A stretch of 32,254 nucleotides of DNA from an uncultured Acidimicrobiaceae bacterium (GTDB taxonomy: Bacteria > Actinomycetota > Acidimicrobiia > Acidimicrobiales > SZUA-35): assembly GCA_947259095.1 (NCBI GenBank), contig CAMYLA010000041.1, positions 1 through 32,254 of the forward strand. Reading direction: 5' to 3'. Of this stretch, positions 7,981-15,807 are shown in pieces. The stretch's first letter is position 1; each line of letters starts with the position of its first letter. The notes beneath the pieces were generated by a model. The model made no database searches, was not told where the DNA came from, and worked only from the letters and a program-made list of their open reading frames with translations. The translations under genes were made by a program, and so were the position numbers.

Positions 7981-8343
7981 GTGACGAACCCGACAGCGGC
8001 GCTCCATGGGTACTACGCAGCGATGCGCATCGGAGCCGAGGCCGAGGACGACATGATGTCACTGTTCGCCGCGGACGCCGTCTACGACGAGCCGTTCAGC
8101 GGCCGTGAGCCGGCCGAGGGTCGGGAGGCCATCCGTACCAGGCTCCGGTCCGGCTGGGAGGTCCCCCTCCCGGACATGGAACTGGAGGTCCTGTCGATCA
8201 CCGTTTCGGGCCCGCACGCCGAGTGCCGTTGGGAATGCCGATCACCGGCATTCGAAGCCCCCCGCCGAGGAACCGATCGTTACCGGTTCGTCGACGATCT
8301 CATCGTCGAGCTGACCGTGTCATTGGATCCTCCCGGTCCATGA
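7981..8343 (+). CDS. SnoaL/NTF2-like protein
   Basis: 120 residues from GTG 7981, chosen because TGAGGA lies just upstream and because the family's first helix (NPTAALHGYYAAM) starts here; the open frame upstream to 7900 runs into promoter repeats. The features of a SnoaL-like cone-shaped fold are a first helix, DDMMSLFAADAVYDEPFSGREPAEGREAI, then strands MELEVLSITVSGPHAECRWECR and DRYRFVDDLIVEL. Members are small ligand-binding proteins, isomerases or cyclases; the pocket chemistry cannot be named from sequence. Divergent from the LuxR-type regulator. Confidence 0.7.
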   Translation: MTNPTAALHGYYAAMRIGAEAEDDMMSLFAADAVYDEPFSGREPAEGREAIRTRLRSGWEVPLPDMELEVLSITVSGPHAECRWECRSPAFEAPRRGTDRYRFVDDLIVELTVSLDPPGP

Positions 8344-8484
8344 TCGGAGCGGGCGACGACGTCTCCGCCCGGCCGATTGCTGACGCCAAGACGGCGCAGT
8401 CGACCGGGCGGGAACGGGCTCGATCGTGGATACTGGGCCGATGATGAGATCCAGGCCCGTGTCGACCGAGGCGAGAGGTGATCG

Positions 8485-8898
8485 ATGATGCCCCAGCGCG
8501 TCTTCTTCTCCGTCCTGAGCTCCGATCTCCCGAGATCGCGGGACTGGTACACGTCATTGTTCGGCTATCGGGTCGAGTTCGACAGCGACTGGTTCGTCCA
8601 TCTCCAGGATCCGGCCAACGCCAGCCTGGAGCTCGGGATCATGGCCAGGGACCACGAGATCGTGCCCCTACGGGTCCGGGCGTCGCCGACCGGCGGCCTC
8701 GTCACCCTGGTGGTCGATGACGTCGACCAGGTCCACGAGGCCGCACGGTCCCGTGGCATCGAGATCCTCGAGCCGCCGACCAACCTCTTCTACGGGCAAC
8801 GCCGGATGCTCATCGCCGATCCCGACGGGCAGATCCTGGACGTCAGCTCCGAATGCCCGCCCGACCCGGAGTGGGTGGCCCAACTCGGCTCGACTTGA
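8485..8898 (+). CDS. VOC (glyoxalase/bleomycin resistance) family protein
   Basis: 137 residues. ATG 8485 follows GAGAGGTG; ATG 8488 is an equally placed alternative. The two beta-alpha-beta-beta-beta halves of the vicinal oxygen chelate fold are visible: RVFFSVLSSDLPRSRDWYTSLFGY at the N-terminus, and LVTLVVDDVDQVHEAARSRG followed by LIADPDGQILDV at the C-terminus. SLELG and the Asp/Glu-rich strand ends could supply metal ligands, but a full ligand set is not clear. It may be a dioxygenase, isomerase or binding protein. Ends 59 bp before the convergent CBS gene. Confidence 0.75.
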   Translation: MMPQRVFFSVLSSDLPRSRDWYTSLFGYRVEFDSDWFVHLQDPANASLELGIMARDHEIVPLRVRASPTGGLVTLVVDDVDQVHEAARSRGIEILEPPTNLFYGQRRMLIADPDGQILDVSSECPPDPEWVAQLGST

Positions 8899-8957
8899 CC
8901 AACGATCGCCCGGCCCGGGTTGCAGCCGACCGGGGTTGGTCCGCTGCCAGGCGCAGA

Positions 8958-9389
8958 TCAGGGCCCGATCAGCGCTTCCATCAGGTCGCGAGCCGAGACG
9001 ATGCCCTTGAGATCGTCGGCGTCGGCATCGCCGACCAGCAGGTGCCTGACGCCCCGATCGACCATGAGCCGGGCCGCATCCTTGGCCGTGGTGTCCGGCC
9101 CACACCAGATGAGATCTTCGGTGACGATGTCGCTCACGTGCATCGACTGAGGGTCGTCGGCCCTACCGTAGGCCCGGGTGAGGTCGCGCTCGGAGACGAT
9201 ACCGACGAGCTCCTTGGTGGTCCCGACGGCCATCGCTCCGGCCTCCACCGCGGCCAGCTTGAGGGCCAGCTCGCCCAGTGACGCCTCCGAGGAGATCCTG
9301 GCCACTGCCCTGGTCATCAACCGCCAGACTGGAGTATCGGGGCCGATAACCCCAGGTTCGGAACTGCGCTGCGTAGCCATGGGACCCAT
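8958..9389 (-). CDS. Paired CBS-domain protein
   Basis: 143 residues from ATG 9389 (a GCGGGGGG stretch lies upstream; ATG 9380 is an alternative). Almost the whole protein is two CBS repeats forming one Bateman module. The first is about 20-75 (LMTRAVARISSEASLGELA to LVGIVSERDLTRAY), the second about 80-143 (HVSDIVTEDLIWCGPDTTAK to LKGIVSARDLMEALIGP). Both show the G(I)VSxRDL ending that binds adenine-nucleotide phosphates. No catalytic or DNA-binding domain is attached, so it is a stand-alone sensor of AMP/ATP-like ligands. Partner unknown. Confidence 0.85.
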   Translation of the reverse strand: MGPMATQRSSEPGVIGPDTPVWRLMTRAVARISSEASLGELALKLAAVEAGAMAVGTTKELVGIVSERDLTRAYGRADDPQSMHVSDIVTEDLIWCGPDTTAKDAARLMVDRGVRHLLVGDADADDLKGIVSARDLMEALIGP

Positions 9390-9491
9390 GCTCGTCGCCC
9401 CCCGCAGGGCCCGAACAGGGTCGAAGGGCCCCATCTTCCGAGATCGACAACACCGCTCGGATACGGCCCGATTCCCAGTGATACTGAGCGG

Positions 9492-9962
9492 GTGATCGAG
9501 TTGCGGCCCCCGACCCCGGACGACGTGGACACCGTCGCCACAGTCTATGTCGACTCGTGGAATCAGGGTTTCGGGCATCTCCTCGGCTTCCGTGATCTCA
9601 CGCAGGACCGCATCGACCGTTGGCGGCTCGACCTTGCCGGCCAGACCACCGAATGGACGATCGGTGAACTGGACGGCGAGGTGGTGGGCTTCGTCGGCGT
9701 CGGCCCGTCCCGCGACCCGGTCGACCCCGAGCTGGGAGAGCTGCACACCATCGCCGTCGCTCCGGCCCACTGGCGCCGAGGAGTCGGAAGCGCCCTGATG
9801 GCTCGCGGGCTGGAACAACTCGGAGCCAGGTGGTCCCAGGCCGTTGTTTGGACACCGGCCGACTACCACCGAGGCCACGCCTTCTACAGGGCGACGGGCT
9901 GGTCCGAACTCGACATGACCAGGGCCTCGGGCACCGAGGTCGCATTCGGTCGAGCGCTCTGA
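9492..9962 (+). CDS. GNAT-family N-acetyltransferase
   Basis: 156 residues from GTG 9492. The GNAT fold is clear: N-terminal ELRPPTPDDVDTVATVYVDSW, strand VVGFVGVGPS, and motif A LHTIAVAPAHWRRGVGSALM, whose RRGVGS loop holds the acetyl-CoA pyrophosphate. Motif B is HAFYRATGW near the C-terminus. It would acetylate an amine on a small molecule or protein using acetyl-CoA; the acceptor cannot be predicted. Divergent from the CBS gene with a 102-bp spacer. Confidence 0.85.
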   Translation: MIELRPPTPDDVDTVATVYVDSWNQGFGHLLGFRDLTQDRIDRWRLDLAGQTTEWTIGELDGEVVGFVGVGPSRDPVDPELGELHTIAVAPAHWRRGVGSALMARGLEQLGARWSQAVVWTPADYHRGHAFYRATGWSELDMTRASGTEVAFGRAL

Positions 9963-10035
9963 CATCACCCGCGGCGCTGACCGTCGGTCGATCACGGGGC
10001 CAAGATCGACCGGCCCGATCGGTAGGCTCCGTGAT

Positions 10036-10626
10036 GTGAGCGACCGGCCCTGCCTCCAGGAAACGTTGGACGAGCCGGAGTTCAACCGCTGGTATTGGAC
10101 GATGGCCGAACTGCAACCGTTCGCTCGACGCCTCGGCATCCGGCCTGCCGGCCCAAAGGCCGAGCTGTCGGAGCGGATCGCCGCCAAGCTCGGCGGAAGG
10201 CCGCTGCCCCCCGATTTCAAGCCACGACCAGCGGACCCGCAGCTTACGCCGCCCTTGACCCGATCAAGGTCGGTTCCGCAAGGCCAGTGTTCAACCGAGG
10301 CGTTGCGAACGTTCTTCGAAGCCGAGATCGGGCCGACCTTCACCTTCAACGGGCACATGCGCAGCTTCCTTCTCGCCGGTGGCGCAACCCTTGGCGACGC
10401 AGTCGATCACTGGCATCGGACGGTCGGCACGCCGCTACCGAAACAGTCGGAGAGCCTGGAGTTCAATCGGTTCACCGAAGCCTGGCACGCCGCCAATCCC
10501 CGAGGCACGCCGGCTCAATGCCGAGATGCCTGGGCTGCCCATCGGGCACTGCCGGCCGACGAGCGATCACCCGGAAGCAGACGGTCGAACCGAATCACGG
10601 TATGGGCGCACCCGGTCATGGGCTGA
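10036..10626 (+). CDS. SAP-domain protein with DUF6434
   Basis: 196 residues from GTG 10036. The N-terminal 55 residues carry a SAP-like helix-extended loop-helix, seen as LQPFARRLGIRPAGPKAELSERI, a fold that binds nucleic acid in other proteins. The middle (about 95-160: LRTFFEAEIGPTFTFNGHMR, then LGDAVDHWHRT) matches what I know as DUF6434, often found beside a SAP domain. A further segment (FNRFTEAWHAANPRGTPAQC) is conserved-looking. Its role is unknown. The last 11 bases overlap tail-to-tail with the response regulator gene. Confidence 0.7.
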   Translation: MSDRPCLQETLDEPEFNRWYWTMAELQPFARRLGIRPAGPKAELSERIAAKLGGRPLPPDFKPRPADPQLTPPLTRSRSVPQGQCSTEALRTFFEAEIGPTFTFNGHMRSFLLAGGATLGDAVDHWHRTVGTPLPKQSESLEFNRFTEAWHAANPRGTPAQCRDAWAAHRALPADERSPGSRRSNRITVWAHPVMG

Positions 10627-11251
10627 GGATCGAGTTCTCGTACGCTCGTGCGACGGCTGCGGCCCGGTCGGAGACACCGAGCTTGTCGAAGATGTGGACC
10701 AGGTGGGTCTTGACCGTCGCTTCGCTGATGTTGAGGTTGCCGGCGATGACGGCATTGGTGTTTCCGTCGGCGACGTGACGCAGGATCTCGATCTCCCGGG
10801 TGGTCAGGTTGCGGTTGTTGGCCCGGCGGCCCTGGTTTGCCAATCGTTCGACGACCGAGGTGGCGAGAACGCTGGTACCGGTCGCGGTCGCCCGGATGGC
10901 GGCCACCAGCTCATCCGGCTCGGCGTCCTTGAGCAGATAGCCGCCGGCACCGGCGGCGACCGCTCGGACGATTGCCTCGTCGGTGTCGTAGGTGGTCAGG
11001 ACGAGCACTGCGGCGTCGGGAATGCGGGCGACGATCTGCTCGGTGGCCTCGACACCGTCCATGACCGGCATCCGGAGGTCCATGAGGACCACCGACGGTC
11101 GATACCGGACCGCAGCGTTGACTGCGGCCTGCCCATCGGCAACATCGGCGACGATCTCGAAGTCGGGCTCGGCCTGGAGCAGGCCGACGATGCCTCGGCG
11201 CACAACCGTGTGGTCATCGACGACGAGAATCGTGATCGGTGCGGAGGTCAT
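10616..11251 (-). CDS. NarL/FixJ-type response regulator
   Basis: 211 residues. The receiver domain (1-120) has the acidic pair at 12-13 (VVDDH), phospho-acceptor Asp58 in VVLMDLRMP, the switch Thr in VLTTYDT and the Lys in YLLKDAEP. The C-terminal LuxR/GerE helix-turn-helix spans about 148-205 (LTTREIEILRHVADGNTNA, then ISEATVKTHLVHIFDKLGV). It is a transcription factor activated by phosphorylation. Its ATG overlaps the stop of the histidine kinase gene by 4 bp, so the two form a cognate pair. Targets are unknown; the DUF6069 membrane protein upstream of the kinase is a candidate. Confidence 0.93.
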   Translation of the reverse strand: MTSAPITILVVDDHTVVRRGIVGLLQAEPDFEIVADVADGQAAVNAAVRYRPSVVLMDLRMPVMDGVEATEQIVARIPDAAVLVLTTYDTDEAIVRAVAAGAGGYLLKDAEPDELVAAIRATATGTSVLATSVVERLANQGRRANNRNLTTREIEILRHVADGNTNAVIAGNLNISEATVKTHLVHIFDKLGVSDRAAAVARAYENSILSP

Positions 11252-12474
11252 GACCCTCCCATCGGTATGGCGAGTCGCAGCGCGGTTCCGGTACCGGCGG
11301 CGCCACTGACGTCGAGGTGCCCGCCCACGGTCGCAGCCCGCTCGGCCAGCAGGTGAAGTCCCTGGCCGCCGGTCAGGGATCCCCGGTCTGAGACGTCCCC
11401 GGCGCTGAACCCCATGCCGTCATCGACGACCTCGAGTTCAACCGTCTCGTTGCCATACGAGAGACCGACGACGATGGAGGTCGCGTTGGCGTGGTTCTTG
11501 GCATTGGTCACCGCTTCCTGGGCTGTCCGCAGGACTGCGACCTCGGTGTTGCCGGCCAGGGGCAGCGGCTCACCCACGAGCTCGAAGCGCCAGTCGATGC
11601 TGCCGTCGACGGTGGCCGCCACCACCTGTTCGATTGCCGCCGGGAGCGAAACCGACGCCAACTCGGCCGGGCCGGTCGCCGAAACCAGTCGACGGGCGGC
11701 GTCGAGATTGTGCTGGGCGGCGGCCTCGATCTCCGCCAGCTCGGCCAGCTCAGGGGATCGTCGGCGGGCGTTCCGGCTGAGCAGCACGATGGAGGTGAAC
11801 CCCTGGGCCAGCGTGTCGTGAATCTCGCCGGCCAACCGGGCCCGCTCCGCCAGCACACCACCGGTCCGCTCGGAGACCGCCAGGTCGGCCTGGGTCTGCT
11901 GCAACCGCCGGATGAGGTCCGCCTGGTTCTCGATCAGCTGCCGCTCGCGGGTCAACAAGGCGGCGATCGCCGCGCTGCCGAGATAGACGGCGACCGGAAC
12001 GGCCACGATCCAGCCTGGATCAGCCACCAACCAGGCTGCGGCCCAGGCCACGGTCAACGCGGCCGCCATGGCCAGACCGGCCACCGGCTGTGGGGCCGGC
12101 GCCTCGTAGCAAAGCGCAAAGGCGACGAAGCTGAGAACCGACCAGCGGGGATCGTCGGCCACCAGGAACAGCCAGCCTGCGAGCACGACCGCAGTGCCGA
12201 GCCAGCGCGCCCGCTCGCCCCGGCCGAGCCCCAGGCCGACCACCAGGCCGGCCCCGATCAGCCACGGCACGATGGCGGCCGCGGTGTCGAGCGGCGTGTC
12301 GAACGAGGGCCGGTAGGCGACCGCCATCGTGACGATGAACACCGCAATGCCGACCCACAACATGATCGAGGGCTCGACCGGCAGGTCTCCACCTGCGTCC
12401 TCCCTCGAACCTGTGGCCGGCACCATCACGTCACCGTCACGTCCCTGCCGCTTCGTTGCCACCTCTCCGCCCAC
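11248..12474 (-). CDS. Sensor histidine kinase (HisKA_3 type)
   Basis: 408 residues from GTG 12474. A short cytoplasmic N-terminus is followed by about five to six hydrophobic segments between residues 36 and 172, then a coiled linker (LTRERQLIENQADLIRRLQQ). The dimerisation domain holds the phospho-acceptor His219 in LAGEIHDTLAQG. The ATPase domain has the N-box EAVTNAKNHANA, the G1 box DDGMGFS and the G2 region LTGGQGLHLLAERA. This is the usual build of membrane kinases paired with NarL-type regulators in actinobacteria. The signal is unknown, since no extracellular sensor domain of size is present. Downstream overlap with the regulator is 4 bp; the upstream DUF6069 gene is 32 bp away on the same strand. 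Confidence 0.9.
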   Translation of the reverse strand: MGGEVATKRQGRDGDVMVPATGSREDAGGDLPVEPSIMLWVGIAVFIVTMAVAYRPSFDTPLDTAAAIVPWLIGAGLVVGLGLGRGERARWLGTAVVLAGWLFLVADDPRWSVLSFVAFALCYEAPAPQPVAGLAMAAALTVAWAAAWLVADPGWIVAVPVAVYLGSAAIAALLTRERQLIENQADLIRRLQQTQADLAVSERTGGVLAERARLAGEIHDTLAQGFTSIVLLSRNARRRSPELAELAEIEAAAQHNLDAARRLVSATGPAELASVSLPAAIEQVVAATVDGSIDWRFELVGEPLPLAGNTEVAVLRTAQEAVTNAKNHANATSIVVGLSYGNETVELEVVDDGMGFSAGDVSDRGSLTGGQGLHLLAERAATVGGHLDVSGAAGTGTALRLAIPMGGS

Positions 12475-12506
12475 TCACCTGCATGTTCAGATCGTACGAC
12501 ACCGTG

Positions 12507-12968
12507 TCACCCGATGACCGGGTCCGGATCAGCCTCACCCAACGCCGGCAGTCGGGCCAGACCGCCGACCACGGGAACCGCCACCACCAGGTGGAGAACA
12601 TTGAGCCAGATCGCCACCGCGGCCGATTCGGCGACCAGGAACGGCACGACCCCATAGGCTGCGAGTGCAACAGCGCACACCGCCAGGAACGTTCGGCGAG
12701 GACGGGCGCTGAATCGACGGGCGAGGAAGGCCAGGCCGATCCCGACCCCGCAGATCGTTGCGCCAACCGCAGCCAACACGCCGACCTCTTCCGGTCCGCT
12801 CCCCTGGTCGACCACCAGGCCACCGGTGACGCCGGTCGCCACCAGCCAGGTGCCAACCACCCCCGCCAGGGCCAGGACCGCCGGGCCGACGCTGCCCCGT
12901 GCCAGCCGAGGCCCCGATGGGGTCGGCGTCGAGGCGACACCGTCGGAGGAGATGATTCGTGTAGTCAT
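12507..12968 (-). CDS. Four-helix membrane protein, DUF6069-like
   Basis: 153 residues from ATG 12968, with GAAAGAGAG upstream; the longer open frame to 13187 is not protein-like. A Thr/Ser/Pro-rich N-terminus precedes four hydrophobic segments: SVGPAVLALAGVVGTWLVAT, VGVLAAVGATICGVGIGLAF, TFLAVCAVALAAYGVV and AVAIWLNVLHLVVAVPVVGG. The last helix, with LHLVVAVPVV, resembles DUF6069 proteins of actinobacteria. Function unknown. It sits 32 bp upstream of the histidine kinase on the same strand and probably shares its transcript, so it may be a sensor partner or target of that system. Confidence 0.7.
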   Translation of the reverse strand: MTTRIISSDGVASTPTPSGPRLARGSVGPAVLALAGVVGTWLVATGVTGGLVVDQGSGPEEVGVLAAVGATICGVGIGLAFLARRFSARPRRTFLAVCAVALAAYGVVPFLVAESAAVAIWLNVLHLVVAVPVVGGLARLPALGEADPDPVIG

Positions 12969-13019
12969 TGAAGGCTCTCTTTCGTGGATTTCGTGCTTGC
13001 CTCCATCGTCGGACGGAAC

Positions 13020-13275
13020 ACATGAGGCCACATCAACCGATCGGTTGATCTTGTGGACCCCCTCGTCCGGAAACGCCGTTGCCCTCGACGCCGAGAGCCG
13101 GAGCGCTGCCGCCCATCGACGTCGACATCTACGCGGGGAGACAAGCAGCCGCCTGCGTATCGGCGACCCGGACGCTGTTGCCACCACGGTGACCGCCGGC
13201 GGTCACGAGCTGTTTCGAGCCCTGTTCGGCCGCCGATCCCGGGCCCAGGTCGAAGCCTTGGGACTGGAGCTGTGA
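13020..13275 (+). pseudogene. Remnant of a maleylpyruvate-isomerase-family (MDMPI-type) gene, C-terminal end
   Basis: The frame ending at 13275 closes with DPDAVATTVTAGGHELFRAL followed by FGRRSRAQVEALGLEL. This resembles the C-terminal end of mycothiol-dependent maleylpyruvate isomerase/DinB-like proteins of actinobacteria, where a hydrophobic helix is followed by GRRSRxQ. Nothing upstream supplies the N-terminal metal-binding four-helix domain (about 150 residues), and no start codon with a ribosome site precedes the fragment. It is therefore most likely a decayed remnant in the space upstream of the DUF6069 gene. The left boundary is approximate. Confidence 0.4.
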
Positions 13276-13305
13276 TCCCGCCGTCCACCTCGACGTCGAT
13301 CTCCC

Positions 13306-13749
13306 CTACCCGTTTCGGTGGGCGGCCACCGCGATCGTCGACTGAGGGCCCTCCTCGCTTGGCGGGCCGAGCAGATCCCAACGGTTGCCTGCGACGTCGA
13401 GGAAGACGGCGAATCGGCCGTACGCCTCGTTGCGAGGTTCGGTGATGAACACGACGCCGTGATCGAGCATCCTCTGTCGGGCACCATCAAAGTGATCGAC
13501 GCGGAGAAACAGCCCTACCCGCCCTGCGTACTGTTCGCCGATCGCCAATCCTTGATGCTCGCCGTCGGCCTGAGCCAGGAGCAGCCCGGTCTGCGAGTCG
13601 GGAGGTCGGACAACCACCCAGCGCTTCGGTCGGCCGTCGTTGGTCGCGGCCGGTGAGTCCTGGACGAGTTCAAACCCCAGGGCGTCGACGAAGAATCGGA
13701 TGGCGTCGTCGTAGTCCTTGACGATCAATGCGGTGTTCTCGATGTGCAC
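13306..13749 (-). CDS. VOC family protein
   Basis: 147 residues from GTG 13749. Vicinal oxygen chelate fold: N-terminal HIENTALIVKDYDDAIRFFV then DALGFELVQD, central RWVVVRPPDSQTGLLLAQAD, and C-terminal RVGLFLRVDHFDGARQRMLD with FAVFLDVAGNRWDLLGP. A Pro/Gly- and Asn-containing DxxGNRWDL replaces the usual DPxGNxxEL. Such proteins include lactoylglutathione lyase-like and drug-binding members; His2 and the terminal Asp may be metal ligands. Substrate unknown. No close operon partner: the next minus-strand gene ends 127 bp upstream. Confidence 0.8.
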   Translation of the reverse strand: MHIENTALIVKDYDDAIRFFVDALGFELVQDSPAATNDGRPKRWVVVRPPDSQTGLLLAQADGEHQGLAIGEQYAGRVGLFLRVDHFDGARQRMLDHGVVFITEPRNEAYGRFAVFLDVAGNRWDLLGPPSEEGPQSTIAVAAHRNG

Positions 13750-13876
13750 GAATCGACACTAGGGGTCGTCCGTCCCGAAGCAGCGATCGAGTGGCGAGCG
13801 GTCCCCGGACCACCTCAACGACGGGCCGGAGCTCGGTCCCGCAGGCGTGCCCTGCCGAGCGGTTGGGGGACAACTG

Positions 13877-14260
13877 CTAGCCCACCGACGGTCCGGGCGG
13901 TGGTTCGCCAGCATGTTCGATGCACTGATTGGTAGCGGGAAGGGCGTCGAGTCGGTCGGCGGAGATCGAACGGCCGCACGTCTCACAGGCGCCATAGGTG
14001 CCGGCCTCGAACCGAGCCAGGGCGTGCTCGACGAGGGTCAGCTGGACCTGGAGTGTATTGGCCAGCGTGAAGTTCTCGCCCTGCTCCGATGCGACGAGGC
14101 TACGATCGGAAAAATCATCGTCGAACTCCAGATCGATCTCGCCACCCACGGTCAGCTCGTCGATCTGATGGAGGAGATTGATTCGTTCCTCCTCGAGGGT
14201 CTGTCGCCTGCTGGCATGATGCTCGGACATGGCAGGAACCCTAGCGGGCGAGGTCGCCAT
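13877..14260 (-). CDS. DksA/TraR-type zinc-finger protein
   Basis: 127 residues from ATG 14260, chosen because AGAGGAGG lies 6 bases upstream; ATG 14230 has no such site. A long helical N-terminal part (RRQTLEEERINLLHQIDELT, then acidic DLEFDDDFSDRS) leads to a coiled helix VQLTLVEHALARFEAGTYG and the finger CETCGRSISADRLDALPATN followed by QCIEHA. The ligands are C-x2-C and C-x2-H, the last Cys being His, as in many actinobacterial members. These proteins resemble DksA, which enters the RNA polymerase secondary channel and tunes transcription with ppGpp, though a direct role for short actinobacterial versions is not settled. Confidence 0.85.
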   Translation of the reverse strand: MATSPARVPAMSEHHASRRQTLEEERINLLHQIDELTVGGEIDLEFDDDFSDRSLVASEQGENFTLANTLQVQLTLVEHALARFEAGTYGACETCGRSISADRLDALPATNQCIEHAGEPPPGPSVG

Positions 14261-14274
14261 GGATCCTCCTCTGG

Positions 14275-14309
14275 CGGGAGTCGGCGCACAGCTCCGAGGA
14301 GGACTCCCG
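14275..14309. promoter_or_regulatory. 8-bp inverted repeat in a divergent promoter
   Basis: CGGGAGTC (14275-14282) and its exact complement GACTCCCG (14302-14309), 19 bases apart, lie between the DksA-like gene (-) and the aldehyde dehydrogenase gene (+). The position, 15-50 bp upstream of the DksA-like start codon, suits an operator or a leader hairpin. No family can be assigned. Confidence 0.35.
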
Positions 14310-14382
14310 ACGCATCGACCCAGCGACGAGTGGTGAACCCCGTGGTGGTGTGCGCTTCCCGGATCGCTGGCAAGCTTGATCC

Positions 14383-15807
14383 ATGGCCATCACCGAACGA
14401 TCAGAAGGTACCGACCTCGAGCTGACCGCAGTCGACGTCTCCGGCATCGTCGACGGCGTGCGCACCACCTACAACTCCGGGCGAACCAAGCCGATGGAGT
14501 GGCGCCAGCAGCAGCTCGGCGGCCTCCTTCGGATGCTCGAGTTGGAAGGGGGGCGCTTCGAGGAAGCGCTCGCACTCGACCTTGGCAAGCCCGCGGTCGA
14601 GGGCTTTGCGAGCGACATCGGCTCGGTCGCCACCGAGATCGCCGGTGTGCGCAAACACGCGCCGAAGTGGGCCAAGCCCCGCAAGGCCCGCCTGCCACTC
14701 ACCTCGATGCCCGGCAAGGGCTCCATCGTCCCCGAGCCGCTGGGCGTCGCCCTCGTCGTGGCCCCGTGGAACTACCCCATCAATCTCCTGCTCCTTCCCG
14801 TTGCGGCAGCGATTGCCGCAGGCAACGCCGTGATCGCCAAGCCGTCGGAGATCGCCGGTGCGACCAGCAGCCTGCTCGCCGAGCTCATGCCGCGCTATGT
14901 GGACTCGGAGGCGATCGCCGTGATCGAGGGCGACGTTGCGGTGGCCACCGAACTGCTCGAGCAACGCTTCGACCACATCTTCTACACCGGCTCCACCGAG
15001 GTCGGCCGCATCGTCTACCAGGCTGCGGCCCGCCACCTCACCCCGTGCACGCTCGAGCTCGGCGGCAAGAGTCCGGTGCTCGTTGATGATTCGGCCAACA
15101 TCGAGGTCACCGCTCGTCGCCTCGCCTGGGGCAAGTGGCTCAATGCCGGCCAGACCTGCGTCGCTCCCGACTATGTGCTCGTCACGAACAAGAACCGCGA
15201 CGCTTTGGTCGACGGGATGCGGCAGGCATTCGCCGACTTCGCAGCCGGTGCCGGCACGAAGACCAACGCCGACTTCGGATCGATCGTCACCGATCGCCAC
15301 GCCCGCCGTCTGAGCAGCTTGCTCGACGACCACGGTGGCACCGTTGCGTTCGGCGGCGATGTCGACGTCGATGCCAAGTACGTGGAACCGACCATCATTC
15401 TCGACCCGTCAGCCGACTCGAGGATTATGGGGGAGGAGATCTTCGGTCCCCTCCTCCCAGTGCTCACCGTCGAGTCGATGGCCGAGGCCGTGCAGATCGT
15501 CAACGAGCGTGAGAAGCCGCTCGCCCTCTACATCTTCGCCGAAGATGACGACGCGGTCGACGAGCTCATCGGGCAGACCACATCGGGTGGGACCTGCGTG
15601 AACCAGGTGATGCTGCATTTACTGCCGCCGGAGCTGCCGTTCGGTGGTGTGGGCGAATCAGGCACGGGCCGATATCACGGCGTCTCCGGCTTCGACACAT
15701 TCTCCAACCTCCGCTCGGTGCTGAAGAAGCCGACGAAGCCGGACCCAAAGCTGCTGTACCCGCCGTACACGGCATTCAAGGAGCGGCTGATTCGTCGCTT
15801 CATCTGA
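14383..15807 (+). CDS. Aldehyde dehydrogenase (ALDH3-like)
   Basis: 474 residues from ATG 14383. It oxidises an aldehyde to the acid with NAD(P). Active-site elements are all present: Asn130 in VVAPWNYPINLLL, the cofactor loop TGSTEVGR (202-209), general base Glu225 in CTLELGGKSP and nucleophile Cys259 in NAGQTCVAPDY. The length (about 470) and the hydrophobic C-terminal tail ending KERLIRRFI fit the ALDH3/coniferyl-aldehyde or fatty-aldehyde dehydrogenase branch. Codon choice differs from neighbours: by my count Leu CTC outnumbers CTG about 2:1, whereas the LLM gene shows roughly the reverse, 1:4. This suggests a different origin. The start has only a weak ribosome site. Confidence 0.92.
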   Translation: MAITERSEGTDLELTAVDVSGIVDGVRTTYNSGRTKPMEWRQQQLGGLLRMLELEGGRFEEALALDLGKPAVEGFASDIGSVATEIAGVRKHAPKWAKPRKARLPLTSMPGKGSIVPEPLGVALVVAPWNYPINLLLLPVAAAIAAGNAVIAKPSEIAGATSSLLAELMPRYVDSEAIAVIEGDVAVATELLEQRFDHIFYTGSTEVGRIVYQAAARHLTPCTLELGGKSPVLVDDSANIEVTARRLAWGKWLNAGQTCVAPDYVLVTNKNRDALVDGMRQAFADFAAGAGTKTNADFGSIVTDRHARRLSSLLDDHGGTVAFGGDVDVDAKYVEPTIILDPSADSRIMGEEIFGPLLPVLTVESMAEAVQIVNEREKPLALYIFAEDDDAVDELIGQTTSGGTCVNQVMLHLLPPELPFGGVGESGTGRYHGVSGFDTFSNLRSVLKKPTKPDPKLLYPPYTAFKERLIRRFI

